A stretch of DNA of 64,000 nucleotides from Paucilactobacillus oligofermentans DSM 15707 = LMG 22743 (GCF_001434315.1 NZ_AZFE01000031.1:209861-273860); one strand, 5' to 3'. Shown: positions 18,552 to 27,233, numbered from the stretch's first letter. Notes: generated by a model from the sequence alone, not told the origin. Made by a program: numbers and translations.

Positions 18552-19580
18552 ATGAATATTGAAAAAGCCCCATTTGGAAAAATTAACTCACAAGATGTCG
18601 AAAAGTACACTTTAACTAATGATAACGGTGTTAGCATTTCCGTTCTTACGTTTGCTGCTCTCTGGCAAGCATTCAACGTTCCGGCTGATAAAGGAACTGT
18701 TAACTTGCTACTAAGTTCTGACAACCTTGAAAATTATACTAACAACCCCTTTTACGCTGGACGAATTGTTGGACGAATCGGTGGCCGTTTAAAAGGTGGC
18801 CAATTTGAAATTGATGGAACAACTTACCAAGTTGATCAAAATGAAGGTAATAACAGTCTTCATGGTGGCTCAAATGGTTTTGCTAATCAAGTATGGCAAG
18901 CTACAACTAACCAAACTGCTGACAGTGTTTCAGTTACACTTAGCTTTACCTTTACTCCAGCCATTGATAAATTCCCTGGTAATTTAGATGCTAAGGTAAC
19001 TTATACATTACACAAGGATAATTCAGTAACCATTGACTTTGAAGGTACAACTGATGCTAATACATTATTTAACCCAACAAGTCATGCATACTGGAACTTG
19101 TCAGAAACTTATAATATTCTTAACCATACTTTCCAAGCAAATTCTGGATCACATCTTGAATTCGATGATGAAAAGATTGCAACTGGTAACTTATTGGTTA
19201 ATGCCAATACACCATTTGACTTCAATCAACCTACACTATTCAAAGACGCAATCGATGGTATGTCAAATACTGATGAAAAGGGATTTGATGACATTTTAGT
19301 GGTTGACCCTGATAGTGATGAAGCCGCTGCTACCTTAAAAGATCAAGATAGTGGTCGCTCAATTAAATTATATTCAGATCGTAATGGTTTAGTTGTCTTC
19401 ACCGCTAACTCATTTAATGACGTGGCTACCTATACTAACGGTCCTGCTCATCCATACCAAGCCGTTGCATTAGAAGCTCAAACTTTATCTGATACCCCAC
19501 ATCATCCTAACTTTGGTGATGTAACCTTGAAGGCTAACGAAACTAAGAACTATCAAATTAAAATTGTACCTGAATTTTAA
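18552..19580 (+). CDS. galM: Aldose 1-epimerase (galactose mutarotase family)
   Basis: 342 aa. The ATG at 18552 follows GGAGG by 8 bases; an in-frame ATG 69 bases upstream has no such site and would overlap the cre. Mutarotase signature elements: GRIGGRLKGG, NEGNNSLHGG with a substrate His, SHAYWNLS with the catalytic His, and a catalytic Glu in ALEAQTLSD. It interconverts the alpha and beta anomers of aldoses. Position beside xylR and a cre box suggests that it serves xylose, supplying the anomer used by XylA, although galactose or glucose are possible substrates. Confidence 0.9.
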   Translation: MNIEKAPFGKINSQDVEKYTLTNDNGVSISVLTFAALWQAFNVPADKGTVNLLLSSDNLENYTNNPFYAGRIVGRIGGRLKGGQFEIDGTTYQVDQNEGNNSLHGGSNGFANQVWQATTNQTADSVSVTLSFTFTPAIDKFPGNLDAKVTYTLHKDNSVTIDFEGTTDANTLFNPTSHAYWNLSETYNILNHTFQANSGSHLEFDDEKIATGNLLVNANTPFDFNQPTLFKDAIDGMSNTDEKGFDDILVVDPDSDEAAATLKDQDSGRSIKLYSDRNGLVVFTANSFNDVATYTNGPAHPYQAVALEAQTLSDTPHHPNFGDVTLKANETKNYQIKIVPEF

Positions 19581-19596
19581 GATATATATTTAAACC

Positions 19597-19639
19597 AAAA
19601 ATAATCTCATCACTTTTACAGTGATGAGATTATTTTTTT
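19597..19639. terminator. Bidirectional terminator between galM and the glutamine-type ABC operon
   Basis: Perfect 14-bp stem AATAATCTCATCAC / GTGATGAGATTATT with a 7-base loop and T runs on both strands. Confidence 0.88.
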
Positions 19640-19650
19640 ACACTATTTAC

Positions 19651-20304
19651 TTAAGCTAACCGACGTTCAAAATATTTTCCAACTAATGAAAGTGCGTAAC
19701 ATACAATAAAGTAAAGTACAGCTAAGGCAACAAACATTGGAATAATATAATTTGTGTTTTGACCATAAATAATTTGGGCATGATACATCATTTCAGGAAG
19801 AACAATAATCGTTCCCAATGAAGTATCCTTGATCAAAGAAATAAATTGGCTAACTAGTGCTGGAACCATGTTTTTCATTGCTTGAGGTAATACCACAATT
19901 CTTAACGCAGTCCAATAACCAATCCCATTTGATTGAGCACCTTCCATTTGACCCTTATCAATCGCAATAATTCCTGAACGAACAATTTCAGCAATCATCA
20001 TTGATTCAAAGACGGTCATGGCAATAATTGCCGCGGCAATTACTGGTGGCTTAAATCCAAGATTAGGTAATCCAAAGTAAGTAAAGAAGATAATCAACAA
20101 TAATGGTAAGTTACGAATTAGATCAATTACAAACCCAACAATTGCTGAAAAATACTTAATTTCAGAATAACGAATAACCCCTAAAATAGTCCCTAAAATA
20201 AAACTAAGAATAACTGAAATGACTGAAACTTCAACAGTAACCCACAAACCTTGTAGAAGGTAGCGTAGGTTTAACCATGAATATGCATCAATAAATGTTT
20301 GCAT
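19651..20304 (-). CDS. Polar amino acid ABC transporter permease (GlnP-type)
   Basis: 217 aa with AAGGAGG 9 bases before the ATG. About five membrane helices and the HisM/GlnP inner-membrane motif, with the EAA loop EGAQSNGIGYWTALRIVVLPQA near residues 120-140. Last gene of a four-gene operon (ATPase, binding protein, two permeases). The two permeases probably form a heterodimer in the membrane. Substrate likely glutamine or glutamate, judged by family only. Confidence 0.88.
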   Translation of the reverse strand: MQTFIDAYSWLNLRYLLQGLWVTVEVSVISVILSFILGTILGVIRYSEIKYFSAIVGFVIDLIRNLPLLLIIFFTYFGLPNLGFKPPVIAAAIIAMTVFESMMIAEIVRSGIIAIDKGQMEGAQSNGIGYWTALRIVVLPQAMKNMVPALVSQFISLIKDTSLGTIIVLPEMMYHAQIIYGQNTNYIIPMFVALAVLYFIVCYALSLVGKYFERRLA

Positions 20305-20318
20305 TTTCGACTACCTCC

Positions 20319-20957
20319 TTAGGCTAATTTTTTTTCTAGATGGCGCATGTAATAACTCAATGGCATCGTAATAATTAGGTACAAGATTCCAACAGCAAAG
20401 AACGTTGACATCGTTTGTAATGTGTCATTGGCAATCATATTACCTTGATACATCAAATCAAATCCCGCAACGAATGCCAAAACTGATGAGTTTTTAACTA
20501 GGTTAATAAATTGATTACCCAATGGTGGAATCACAATTTTGAAAGCTTGCGGTAAAATAATGTGCCGCATAGCTTGCCAAAAAGATAATCCATTAGACTG
20601 GGCCCCTTCCATTTGACCGCCATCAACGGACTGAATTCCTGCCCGCACGGTTTCAGCAATAAATGCTGAGGTGTAAATGGTTAATCCAATAGTTCCAGCA
20701 GCAAATCCACTAATTTTTACAACGTAAAGTGGAATAACTACAAAGAAGAACATAGTGATAACCAATAATGGAATATTACGGAAAACTTCAACGTAAATAT
20801 TACCGATAACTCGCATTGCTTTATTAGGCATAATTTCAAAAATAGCAAACATAGTTCCAATGATCAAACTGAAGAATAGCGCAATAATACTACACAACAA
20901 CGTTTGTCCGAAACCTTGTAATAACGGTTGCCATTCAGTTGCAAAAATATGAATCAT
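20319..20957 (-). CDS. Polar amino acid ABC transporter permease (GlnP/GltK-type)
   Basis: 212 aa; the ATG overlaps the stop of the binding-protein gene by one base (TAATG), with GGAG 11 bases upstream, which indicates translational coupling. Five predicted helices and the EAA loop EGAQSNGLSFWQAMRHIILPQA. Paralogous to the next gene with the same EGAQSNG segment, so the pair arose by duplication, as is usual in this transporter family. Confidence 0.88.
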   Translation of the reverse strand: MIHIFATEWQPLLQGFGQTLLCSIIALFFSLIIGTMFAIFEIMPNKAMRVIGNIYVEVFRNIPLLVITMFFFVVIPLYVVKISGFAAGTIGLTIYTSAFIAETVRAGIQSVDGGQMEGAQSNGLSFWQAMRHIILPQAFKIVIPPLGNQFINLVKNSSVLAFVAGFDLMYQGNMIANDTLQTMSTFFAVGILYLIITMPLSYYMRHLEKKLA

Positions 20958-21793
20958 TATCGCTTCATCTCCTCATAATTGAATCCTTGGACATTTCCAA
21001 ACCATTTCATCAGTATCTTATTGTAAGTACCATCTTTTTCAATCGCTGTTAAGGCTTTATTAATTCGGTTTTTAAAGTTAGTCTGTCCTTTGTTAACAGC
21101 AATCCCATATGGTTCTTGAGTGAATGACCCACCAACAACCACATAACCAGGATTATCTGCTGACATTCCGTACAAAATACCATTATCAGTTGTCAACGCA
21201 TCCCCTTGGCCTGACTTCAATGCCGTTAAGGCTTGTGCATAATCAGACATTTGTAGCAGTTTCGCCTTGGGAGCAAACTTACCAATATTTTGAACTGAGT
21301 TTGACCCTACTACTCCAATTACCACTTTACCTTTTTTATTCAAATCCTTAACACTTTTAATTGAACTGCCTTTTTTTACTAAAATCGATTGTCCTGCATT
21401 AAAGTATGAACGAGTAAAATCAACTTGCTTAGCTCGTTCTGGTGTAATTGTCATTGTTGCAATAATAGCATCTATATTGCCATTTCTAAGTAATGGCACC
21501 CGGGTTGAACTAGTAATTGGTACGAAAATTGCTTTACCATCCTTACCAAGAATTTCTTTAGTTAACGCCTTAGCGATATCTACTTCAAACCCTTGATCAA
21601 TACTAGTTTTAATGTTCATTAAACCGAATAATTTTGTATCAGCTTTAACACCCCAGGTAATCGTGTTTGCGTTTGTATCAACTTTTAAAACATCTTGTTT
21701 TGATAGAGCTTTGCTTGACCCACAAGCTGTCATTGTGACTAGCAATAACGCAAGAGCAGCAAACAAGCCCATGAAACGACCAACCTTTTTCAT
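20957..21793 (-). CDS. Amino acid ABC transporter substrate-binding lipoprotein
   Basis: 278 aa. I start at the ATG at 21793 because AAGGGGG lies 8 bases before it; an upstream in-frame ATG would misplace the signal. The N terminus is a lipoprotein signal: MKKVGRFMGLFAALALLL, then VTMTAC with the lipidated Cys near residue 24. The type II periplasmic-binding fold (SBP_bac_3) follows, with GFEVDIAKAL, TMTITPERAKQVDFT and a C-terminal KNRINKALTAIEKDG. It is anchored outside the membrane and delivers polar amino acids, likely glutamine or glutamate, to the two permeases. Confidence 0.9.
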   Translation of the reverse strand: MKKVGRFMGLFAALALLLVTMTACGSSKALSKQDVLKVDTNANTITWGVKADTKLFGLMNIKTSIDQGFEVDIAKALTKEILGKDGKAIFVPITSSTRVPLLRNGNIDAIIATMTITPERAKQVDFTRSYFNAGQSILVKKGSSIKSVKDLNKKGKVVIGVVGSNSVQNIGKFAPKAKLLQMSDYAQALTALKSGQGDALTTDNGILYGMSADNPGYVVVGGSFTQEPYGIAVNKGQTNFKNRINKALTAIEKDGTYNKILMKWFGNVQGFNYEEMKR

Positions 21794-21809
21794 GGCTGTT
21801 TCCCCCTTC

Positions 21810-22553
21810 TTACTTGTGTACAATAATTTTACTTAAGAATTGACGAGCACGTTCATTACTTGGTTCACCATCGAAGAATTGTTCTTTAGTATCGTCCTCA
21901 AGAATTTCACCATCAGCCATAAAAATAACCCGATCTCCCACTTCACGAGCAAAGCCCATTTCATGAGTTACCACGATCATTCCCATGCTAGAATCACGTG
22001 CGATATCTTTCATAACGTTTAGAACATCATCAATCATTTCAGGATCTAGGGCAGAAGTTGGTTCATCAAATAGAATCAACTTAGGACTCATAGCCAAACT
22101 ACGTGCAATCGCAATTCGTTGTTGTTGTCCACCAGAAAGTTGACGTGGATAATTATTAGCTTTACTTTCAAGACCAACCTTTTTAAGTAAACTTAAGGCT
22201 AATTCTTTATTTTCTTTTTCATCACGTTTAAGAACAATTCGTGGTGCTAACATGATATTTTCAATCACTGTTTTATTCGCGTACAAATTGAAATGTTGGA
22301 AAACCATCCCAACATTCTTACGAATCTTATTTGCATCAGTTTTTTTATCGGCTAAATCAAAGCCATCAACAATTAGACGACCTTCTTGAATTGGTTCAAG
22401 GCCGTTAATTGTTCGGATTAAAGTACTCTTTCCAGAGCCTGAAGGTCCGATTAAAACAACCGTTTCACCGGCTTCCACCGTTAAATTGATATCCTTTAAG
22501 GCATGGAAATCGCCGTAATACTTTTGGACATCGTGAAATTCGACCATTGACAT
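21810..22553 (-). CDS. glnQ: Amino acid ABC transporter ATP-binding protein (GlnQ-type)
   Basis: 247 aa from the ATG with GGAGGA 7 bases upstream; an in-frame ATG 15 bases earlier overlaps that site. Complete ABC ATPase: Walker A GPSGSGKST, signature LSGGQQQR, Walker B LILFDEPTSALDPE and the switch His in VVTHEM. It powers the amino acid importer encoded by the next three genes. Strong similarity to the GlnQ/HisP group is clear from motif context (NKTVIENIMLAP). Confidence 0.9.
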   Translation of the reverse strand: MSMVEFHDVQKYYGDFHALKDINLTVEAGETVVLIGPSGSGKSTLIRTINGLEPIQEGRLIVDGFDLADKKTDANKIRKNVGMVFQHFNLYANKTVIENIMLAPRIVLKRDEKENKELALSLLKKVGLESKANNYPRQLSGGQQQRIAIARSLAMSPKLILFDEPTSALDPEMIDDVLNVMKDIARDSSMGMIVVTHEMGFAREVGDRVIFMADGEILEDDTKEQFFDGEPSNERARQFLSKIIVHK

Positions 22554-22625
22554 ATGAAAATCCTCCACTCTTTCGCACGGTTTCTAATCAAAACCTAACG
22601 CCGATTTAAATTAACGCTAGGTAGA

Positions 22626-22654
22626 ATTTTATACCATAACGGGGGTGTCGTCAA
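22626..22654 (-). promoter_or_regulatory. Predicted promoter of the glutamine-type ABC operon
   Basis: TTGACG (22649-22654), 17-base spacer and TAAAAT (22626-22631) on the minus strand, with a leader of about 65 bases before glnQ. Confidence 0.65.
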
Positions 22655-22718
22655 AGAATTGTTAACATTATCGTTGTAAAAAATTCACAAGTTTATCAAT
22701 TTTGGTAAAAAAATATAT

Positions 22719-22750
22719 AAAAAAACACGATTATTAACTTCTAATCGTGT
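22719..22750 (-). terminator. Terminator after the aromatic-type aminotransferase gene
   Basis: Stem ACACGATTA / TAATCGTGT with an 8-base loop on the minus strand, followed by seven T. Confidence 0.8.
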
Positions 22751-22760
22751 CTTTCACTCA

Positions 22761-23957
22761 TTAGTTACCGATATTTTTAAAATTATTTTCAATAAATTTA
22801 CTAATTCGTTTCATTGCTTCTTGTAAGTTTGCCATTGATGAAGCATAACTAATTCGAATGTAGCCCTCGCCGCCAGGACCAAATGGTGACCCAGCCACTA
22901 GTGCAACTTTTTGTTCAACTAATAATTGACGGCAAAAGTCCCAGTCAGAGATTTCCCATGAAGCCGGAATCTTACAAAATGAATAAAATGCTCCTTGCGG
23001 TTTCGTGGCTTTAAACCCAAAACTAGTCATTTGTTCATGCACAAATTCACCACGTTTTTGATAATCTTTACACATTTCAAGACCATCATCAAAACCATTA
23101 GTAAGAGCTTCTTCAGCAGCATCTTGAGCCACATAAGTCGCCGTGGTTACAGAAAATTGATGCATTTTAAATAACTCTTTTTGAATATCTGCTTGTGCAG
23201 CCATAATTCCAATGCGCCAACCGGTCATTGCGTGTGACTTAGAGACACCATTAATTAAAATTGTTTGTTCAGGAAGGTATTCAGCAATCGAAACATGCTT
23301 TTCACCATATGTTAATTCACTATAAATTTCATCTGCAATGACGAATACATTCCGATCAGATAACACATCCGCGATTGCTTTAGTATCTTTACGACGATAA
23401 GTGACTCCGGTTGGATTTGAAGGAAAATTCAATACCACCGCTTTAATTTTATCACCATGTTCATCTAAGGTTGCTTTTAACTTTGCAGGACTAAGTACAA
23501 AATCTTCTTCCGCCGTATTGATATAGACGGGCACAACTCCATGAGCCTTCAGAATCGAAATATACATTGGCCAAATTGGTGTTGGCACGATAATCTCATC
23601 ACCAGGATTGGTCACCGACAAAACAGCTGTAGCAATTGCTTCAGTCGCTCCAACCGTAACAATCATATTGTCTGCAGTGTAATTGAGATTATATTTTTTA
23701 TCGAGAAAATCTGCGGCAGCAGCGCGTAACCCTGGTGTCCCAGCAGATTGTGGATAATGAGAGTGGTTGTTTTCAATGCTCTTAATCGCAGCTTGCTTAA
23801 TATGCTCTGGGGTATTGAAATCTGGTTCACCCAAAGTTAATTTAATGACTCCCGGAATTTTTGATGCTTCCTGGTCAAACGCTCGTATACTTGATGGTTT
23901 AACGTCTGCTAATTCATCATGCATTCGGCCTAACAATTGTTGTACCTTTTCGCTCAT
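22761..23957 (-). CDS. PLP-dependent aminotransferase (aromatic / PatA-like)
   Basis: 398 aa, starting at the second ATG (MSEKVQQLL), for which GAGG lies 7 bases upstream. Class I/II aminotransferase: LGEPDFNTPEHI near the N terminus, NFPSNPTGVTY, IADEIYSELTYG, and the PLP lysine in GVSKSHAMTGWRIG. The substrate Arg is in GYIRISYASS. In LAB this subgroup acts on aromatic or branched amino acids (AraT, PatA) in flavour-forming catabolism or in amino acid synthesis; the substrate is inferred. It is monocistronic and distinct from the aminotransferase at 10.9-12.0 kb. Confidence 0.87.
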   Translation of the reverse strand: MSEKVQQLLGRMHDELADVKPSSIRAFDQEASKIPGVIKLTLGEPDFNTPEHIKQAAIKSIENNHSHYPQSAGTPGLRAAAADFLDKKYNLNYTADNMIVTVGATEAIATAVLSVTNPGDEIIVPTPIWPMYISILKAHGVVPVYINTAEEDFVLSPAKLKATLDEHGDKIKAVVLNFPSNPTGVTYRRKDTKAIADVLSDRNVFVIADEIYSELTYGEKHVSIAEYLPEQTILINGVSKSHAMTGWRIGIMAAQADIQKELFKMHQFSVTTATYVAQDAAEEALTNGFDDGLEMCKDYQKRGEFVHEQMTSFGFKATKPQGAFYSFCKIPASWEISDWDFCRQLLVEQKVALVAGSPFGPGGEGYIRISYASSMANLQEAMKRISKFIENNFKNIGN

Positions 23958-24062
23958 GTCCATCCCTCAATTCTATTAATTAAAAACTGACTATAATATA
24001 GCAACCACCAGGGATTGTGTCAAAGTTAATTTGTGAACATGACTTATTTTGTACTCTTAAAA

Positions 24063-24102
24063 TAAAAAAGGCATATCACAAGTAATCCACTTGTAATACG
24101 CC
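24063..24102 (-). terminator. Terminator after the DUF6681-type gene
   Basis: Minus-strand arms GGCGTATTACAAGT and ACTTGTGATATGCC with a 5-base loop, followed by TTTTTT. Confidence 0.8.
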
Positions 24103-24134
24103 AGTTAGTAACGTTTTAATCCTATTGCGTAATT

Positions 24135-24950
24135 TTACTTATCATCTTTGCCTTTATAAGCAACCTTAACATTCAACTCGTACGGACGATCATGTTCGAT
24201 TGTGGCATCGCTTCGACCCGCAAACTTTTCTGGTCCACCGGTAATAAATACATTCGCAAGGAAAATATGATAATCTTCCTGTGCTGATTTAATATCAGTT
24301 AATCCGACACTAGTTAAATGCCCCACTGCTAGCCGTTCCATCCGATTTAAACCAATGAAGATTTCTAAGCGACCACCCGTTGGTACTAATTCGAAATAAG
24401 GTACCGTTTGATTTTCAACTAATTTTTGCGTTGATTCATCTTCTTTACGACTTCGCTTCACAATTTCTTTTTCCGTGCGATGTCCGTAATCAGCTTGCAA
24501 AATATTTTCTCGAATCAGTTGTTTAACCACCCGTTTCAAATTAGCTTGTTCATGATCATTAATCGCAACATCTGCCGGTAGAATTTGGTCATTAACAAAG
24601 AGTCCATTGGCGGGTACATTCATATTGCCTTGTTGATGAGCTAAACGTTCTGCTTCAGTTAGTTTTGGACCACCCAATAACTTTTCAATTTTAGGTGAAA
24701 TATCAAATTTAGCTTTTTTATCTGTAAAATAATAAATAAAATTCAACACCACAAAGTACATTAACGCAGCAAAGGCCAGCATAAACAGCAAACCTCGAAC
24801 ATAAGCCTGATTTTTTAATAAGCGAAACGCAACATAGAATAAATAAAACTCACCAAAGAAACCTACAACCACGTAAGCTTGATTTTTTAATTTAGTATTT
24901 ACATTAAAGTAACTTAATGAACGGTTAATCATATCTAAAATCGTTAACAT
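24135..24950 (-). CDS. DUF6681-type membrane protein
   Basis: 271 aa with AGGAG 8 bases before the ATG, the site overlapping the stop of the upstream gene. Two hydrophobic segments near residues 25-45 and 53-75, then a ~190-residue soluble part rich in charged residues. The start MLTILDMINRSLSYFNVNTKLKNQAYV is, from memory, the hallmark of the Lactobacillaceae family DUF6681. Function unknown. It is the second gene of a two-gene operon with a small Ser/Thr/Ala-rich protein. Confidence 0.7.
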   Translation of the reverse strand: MLTILDMINRSLSYFNVNTKLKNQAYVVVGFFGEFYLFYVAFRLLKNQAYVRGLLFMLAFAALMYFVVLNFIYYFTDKKAKFDISPKIEKLLGGPKLTEAERLAHQQGNMNVPANGLFVNDQILPADVAINDHEQANLKRVVKQLIRENILQADYGHRTEKEIVKRSRKEDESTQKLVENQTVPYFELVPTGGRLEIFIGLNRMERLAVGHLTSVGLTDIKSAQEDYHIFLANVFITGGPEKFAGRSDATIEHDRPYELNVKVAYKGKDDK

Positions 24951-24964
24951 ATTATTTTCTCCTA

Positions 24965-25351
24965 TTAACTTGTTGCATTGGCTGCCGTAGTTGTTGTTGT
25001 GCTTGAACTTGTTGTGGTATCAGTTGCCGAATCAGTAGTAGCGTCAGCAGATGAATCAGCCGTTGAATCAGCCGCTGTATCAGCAGTCGTATCTGTATCA
25101 GCGGTCGTAGTTGTTGCTGCCTTTGACTCCTCAGTGCTTGAGCTAGATGCTGAGCTGCTTTCTTTAGGCACACTTGACGAACTCGAAGACACTGCAGAGC
25201 TAGAACTAACACTTACGCTGGAACTTGAACTCGTTGGTGCTCCTTCACTAGTATGCGTCGTTGTATTCACAACCACATTGGTGGCGCTTAATGCCAACAC
25301 AAGTGAAACAATTGCAAACGGCGTGATAAATGGTGGGGTTCGATATGCCAT
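24965..25351 (-). CDS. Small Ser/Thr/Ala-rich exported or anchored protein
   Basis: 128 aa with AAGGAG 9 bases before the ATG. An N-terminal hydrophobic segment (about residues 9-25) is followed by ~90 residues made almost only of Ser, Thr, Ala, Asp and Glu, with short imperfect TAD/SAD repeats around residues 80-110. It looks like a signal-anchored, disordered surface protein of the Ser/Thr-rich type. No enzymatic domain and no LPXTG sorting signal are visible. The low-complexity DNA leaves other frames open, but only this frame has a ribosome binding site and a hydrophobic leader. It precedes the DUF6681-type gene by 14 bases. Confidence 0.7.
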   Translation of the reverse strand: MAYRTPPFITPFAIVSLVLALSATNVVVNTTTHTSEGAPTSSSSSVSVSSSSAVSSSSSSVPKESSSASSSSTEESKAATTTTADTDTTADTAADSTADSSADATTDSATDTTTSSSTTTTTAANATS

Positions 25352-25492
25352 AGTTTATTTCTCCTTTAATAGCTTTGAATACATTTTAAATCAAAATTCC
25401 GATTTTATGCTGATTTTATTGTTAAAGATTCTATAAGTTTGTCTTAACCGTTTCTGCTAAAAATGACAGTAAAATTATCTTTCACTATCGAT

Positions 25493-26104
25493 CTAATTAT
25501 TTTTATCTTTTGAAGGATATCTTACATATGTAGCAGGTTTCTTATCGTCATCTTTACCAATGTTTAAAAACACGTTTTTATTTAAAATGTAATCCATTGG
25601 AAAGACTAATAAAAAGATTGACCATCCTAGAACTCCTGTCCACACAATATCTCTCATGATTGACTGTTTTCTAATCGAATATAAATCTTTCGGATTCCAT
25701 TCAATTTTAACCTTATCGCCCTTATCCAAAAAACCATCAAGCTTAGTTTCTGGTGAAAAAGGAATCATGGCTTGCTTTTCTGGACTGTAAAACTCAACAT
25801 TAGCCCTCGTATGATTCTGATAAAAGCCGCCACGTCCACTATGCGTTGTATAATGTTCTTCAATTCCAACAACTGTTGCAGTGGCGTGCTCATACGTAAT
25901 CTCATCATATAAATAGATAGACGAAAAAATCATCAAAATTATCGCAAAACAAATATCAACGATATTGCCTTTCATAATCCGATGATTAACATTAATTACT
26001 TTTTTCTTCTTTTTACTAATCTTATTTAGCTTAGCTACCTTATTACCATAAGCAATAATATTTAAAAATCTTATTGTTTTCCCGATTTTTCTGAATAAAC
26101 TCAT
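25493..26104 (-). CDS. DUF3592-like membrane protein
   Basis: 203 aa; only a weak GGGG-type ribosome site precedes the ATG. Lys-rich N terminus, a hydrophobic segment at about 50-67, an extracytoplasmic domain (~70-145) with TATVVGIEEHYTT and KGDKVKIEWNPKDLYSIR, and a second hydrophobic segment near 155-172. The YxxxxATVVxI opening and the KVKIEWNPKD element resemble DUF3592, an uncharacterised membrane-associated beta-rich domain. The gene is AT-rich and follows the Fur-family gene by 29 bases without a visible terminator, so it may be co-transcribed. Confidence 0.62.
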   Translation of the reverse strand: MSLFRKIGKTIRFLNIIAYGNKVAKLNKISKKKKKVINVNHRIMKGNIVDICFAIILMIFSSIYLYDEITYEHATATVVGIEEHYTTHSGRGGFYQNHTRANVEFYSPEKQAMIPFSPETKLDGFLDKGDKVKIEWNPKDLYSIRKQSIMRDIVWTGVLGWSIFLLVFPMDYILNKNVFLNIGKDDDKKPATYVRYPSKDKNN

Positions 26105-26133
26105 TTATTAATCCCCAATAATAAGTAAGTAAT

Positions 26134-26583
26134 TTATGCGTTCAAATTTTGTTGCTTTTTACATTCAGCACATAGACCATATAATTCAAATCGATGGCCA
26201 TCAATTTCAGCACCCGGTAATTGTTGATCAAAAAAAGTCATATCAATTGGGCACATTTCAATTTCTTGAACTAATCCACAATTTGAACAAACAAAGTGAT
26301 GATGATGCATATGTTTATAATCGCACTGAAATTTAACTTGCATCTGATCATTTTTCACGTGCATTTCGACAATGCCAATTTCCTCGAACTCTTTTAAGTT
26401 ACGATAAATCGTGTTATGACTCATCCCCGGATACAGTTGTCGTAAATATTCATCGACTTTCGTAACATCGACATACCTTTGTTGATGTTCAGCTAAATAA
26501 TCAACCAACGATTTACGTTGCTTAGTTAATTTATACTTTTCATCTTTTAAAATTTTAAGTGCTTGACCTACTTCTACAGCCAT
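26134..26583 (-). CDS. Fur family transcriptional regulator
   Basis: 149 aa. N-terminal winged helix with HNTIYRNLKEFEEIGIV, then the dimerisation domain with the metal-binding HMHHHHFVCSNCG and the C-terminal CAECKK pair. The two CxxC motifs form the structural zinc site, and the His cluster belongs to the sensing site. Members sense iron (Fur), zinc (Zur) or peroxide (PerR). The sequence alone does not decide, although Zur fits best the box found at its own promoter. It is likely autoregulated. Confidence 0.88.
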   Translation of the reverse strand: MAVEVGQALKILKDEKYKLTKQRKSLVDYLAEHQQRYVDVTKVDEYLRQLYPGMSHNTIYRNLKEFEEIGIVEMHVKNDQMQVKFQCDYKHMHHHHFVCSNCGLVQEIEMCPIDMTFFDQQLPGAEIDGHRFELYGLCAECKKQQNLNA

Positions 26584-26600
26584 TTTATTCCCCCGCTAAA

Positions 26601-26615
26601 TAATAACGATTACGC
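26601..26615. promoter_or_regulatory. Candidate Fur/Zur box at the Fur-family promoter
   Basis: Reverse strand GCGTAATCGTTATTA has the 7-1-7 layout of Fur-family boxes. Its left half matches the Zur half site TCGTAAT at 6 of 7 positions; the right half is weaker. It lies just downstream of the predicted -10. Confidence 0.45.
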
Positions 26616-26622
26616 TTTAAAT

Positions 26623-26652
26623 ATTTTAGCATAGATAAACTGATAACTACAA
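26623..26652 (-). promoter_or_regulatory. Predicted promoter of the Fur-family gene
   Basis: TTGTAG (26647-26652), 18-base spacer and TAAAAT (26623-26628) on the minus strand. Confidence 0.5.
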
Positions 26653-26669
26653 ATTACTAACTCCGCAAT

Positions 26670-27224
26670 CTAATCTTTAAGTTCCGTAACAATTCGATCA
26701 AGCTCTTGCTTAGTTTGATTCCAATTATCGTTCACAATCACTTTAGATTGACCATCAAGCTGTTTAGGAATTTTCAAATCACGATGATATTCGGCACTCT
26801 TAATCCGTTGAATTAACGCAATCTTTTCGTCGCCGCGATTAGCTAACCGCTCCTTTAATGCATCCGGTTCTGAAACCGTTAAGAAAATCACAACCGCTTG
26901 ATCTCCCAAAACTTCTTTATAGGTAGTTGCACCCTTTGAGTCAAGCACAATAGTCACTAAATCAGCCTTTTCCCAAGCTTGGTCTAAACCTTCCATTGAT
27001 GAACCATACTGATTAAAATCATAGGTCACCTGTTCTAACAACGTTAATTTGCGCATGCTCTCATGAGTCTCAAAATAATAATCAAACCCATCGGCTTCTC
27101 CCTCACGTGGCTTACGGGTAGTATGCGTAATTACCTTGGGTAGATGATGTTTGCTTTGTAAATACTTACTAACCGTTGTTTTTCCAGAACCTGTTGCCCC
27201 CGTAATTACCAATACTCGCTTCAT
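26670..27224 (-). CDS. Guanylate kinase-like P-loop protein
   Basis: 184 aa. Walker A GATGSGKTT at residues 9-17 and a guanylate-kinase-type segment ITHTTRKPREGEADGFDYYF, matching the (T/S)TR.PR.GE.(D/N)G.(D/H)Y.F signature. True guanylate kinase converts GMP to ADP-coupled GDP, and its main copy usually lies beside rpoZ/priA. This short, divergent copy next to a Nudix gene is probably a second paralogue with an unproven substrate. It starts 9 bases after the Nudix gene, so the pair forms an operon. Confidence 0.8.
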   Translation of the reverse strand: MKRVLVITGATGSGKTTVSKYLQSKHHLPKVITHTTRKPREGEADGFDYYFETHESMRKLTLLEQVTYDFNQYGSSMEGLDQAWEKADLVTIVLDSKGATTYKEVLGDQAVVIFLTVSEPDALKERLANRGDEKIALIQRIKSAEYHRDLKIPKQLDGQSKVIVNDNWNQTKQELDRIVTELKD

Positions 27225-27233
27225 TTCGTTACC

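Noticed and set aside
24952-25212. Gln/Leu-rich frame on the minus strand in the same place
   Set aside because: Shifted reading of the same repeats, without its own start signal.
24978-25436. Open frame on the plus strand rich in Val and Ala opposite the Ser/Thr-rich gene
   Set aside because: It is open only because the opposite strand is low-complexity. It has no ribosome site, and the minus-strand frame has both a good site and a hydrophobic leader.
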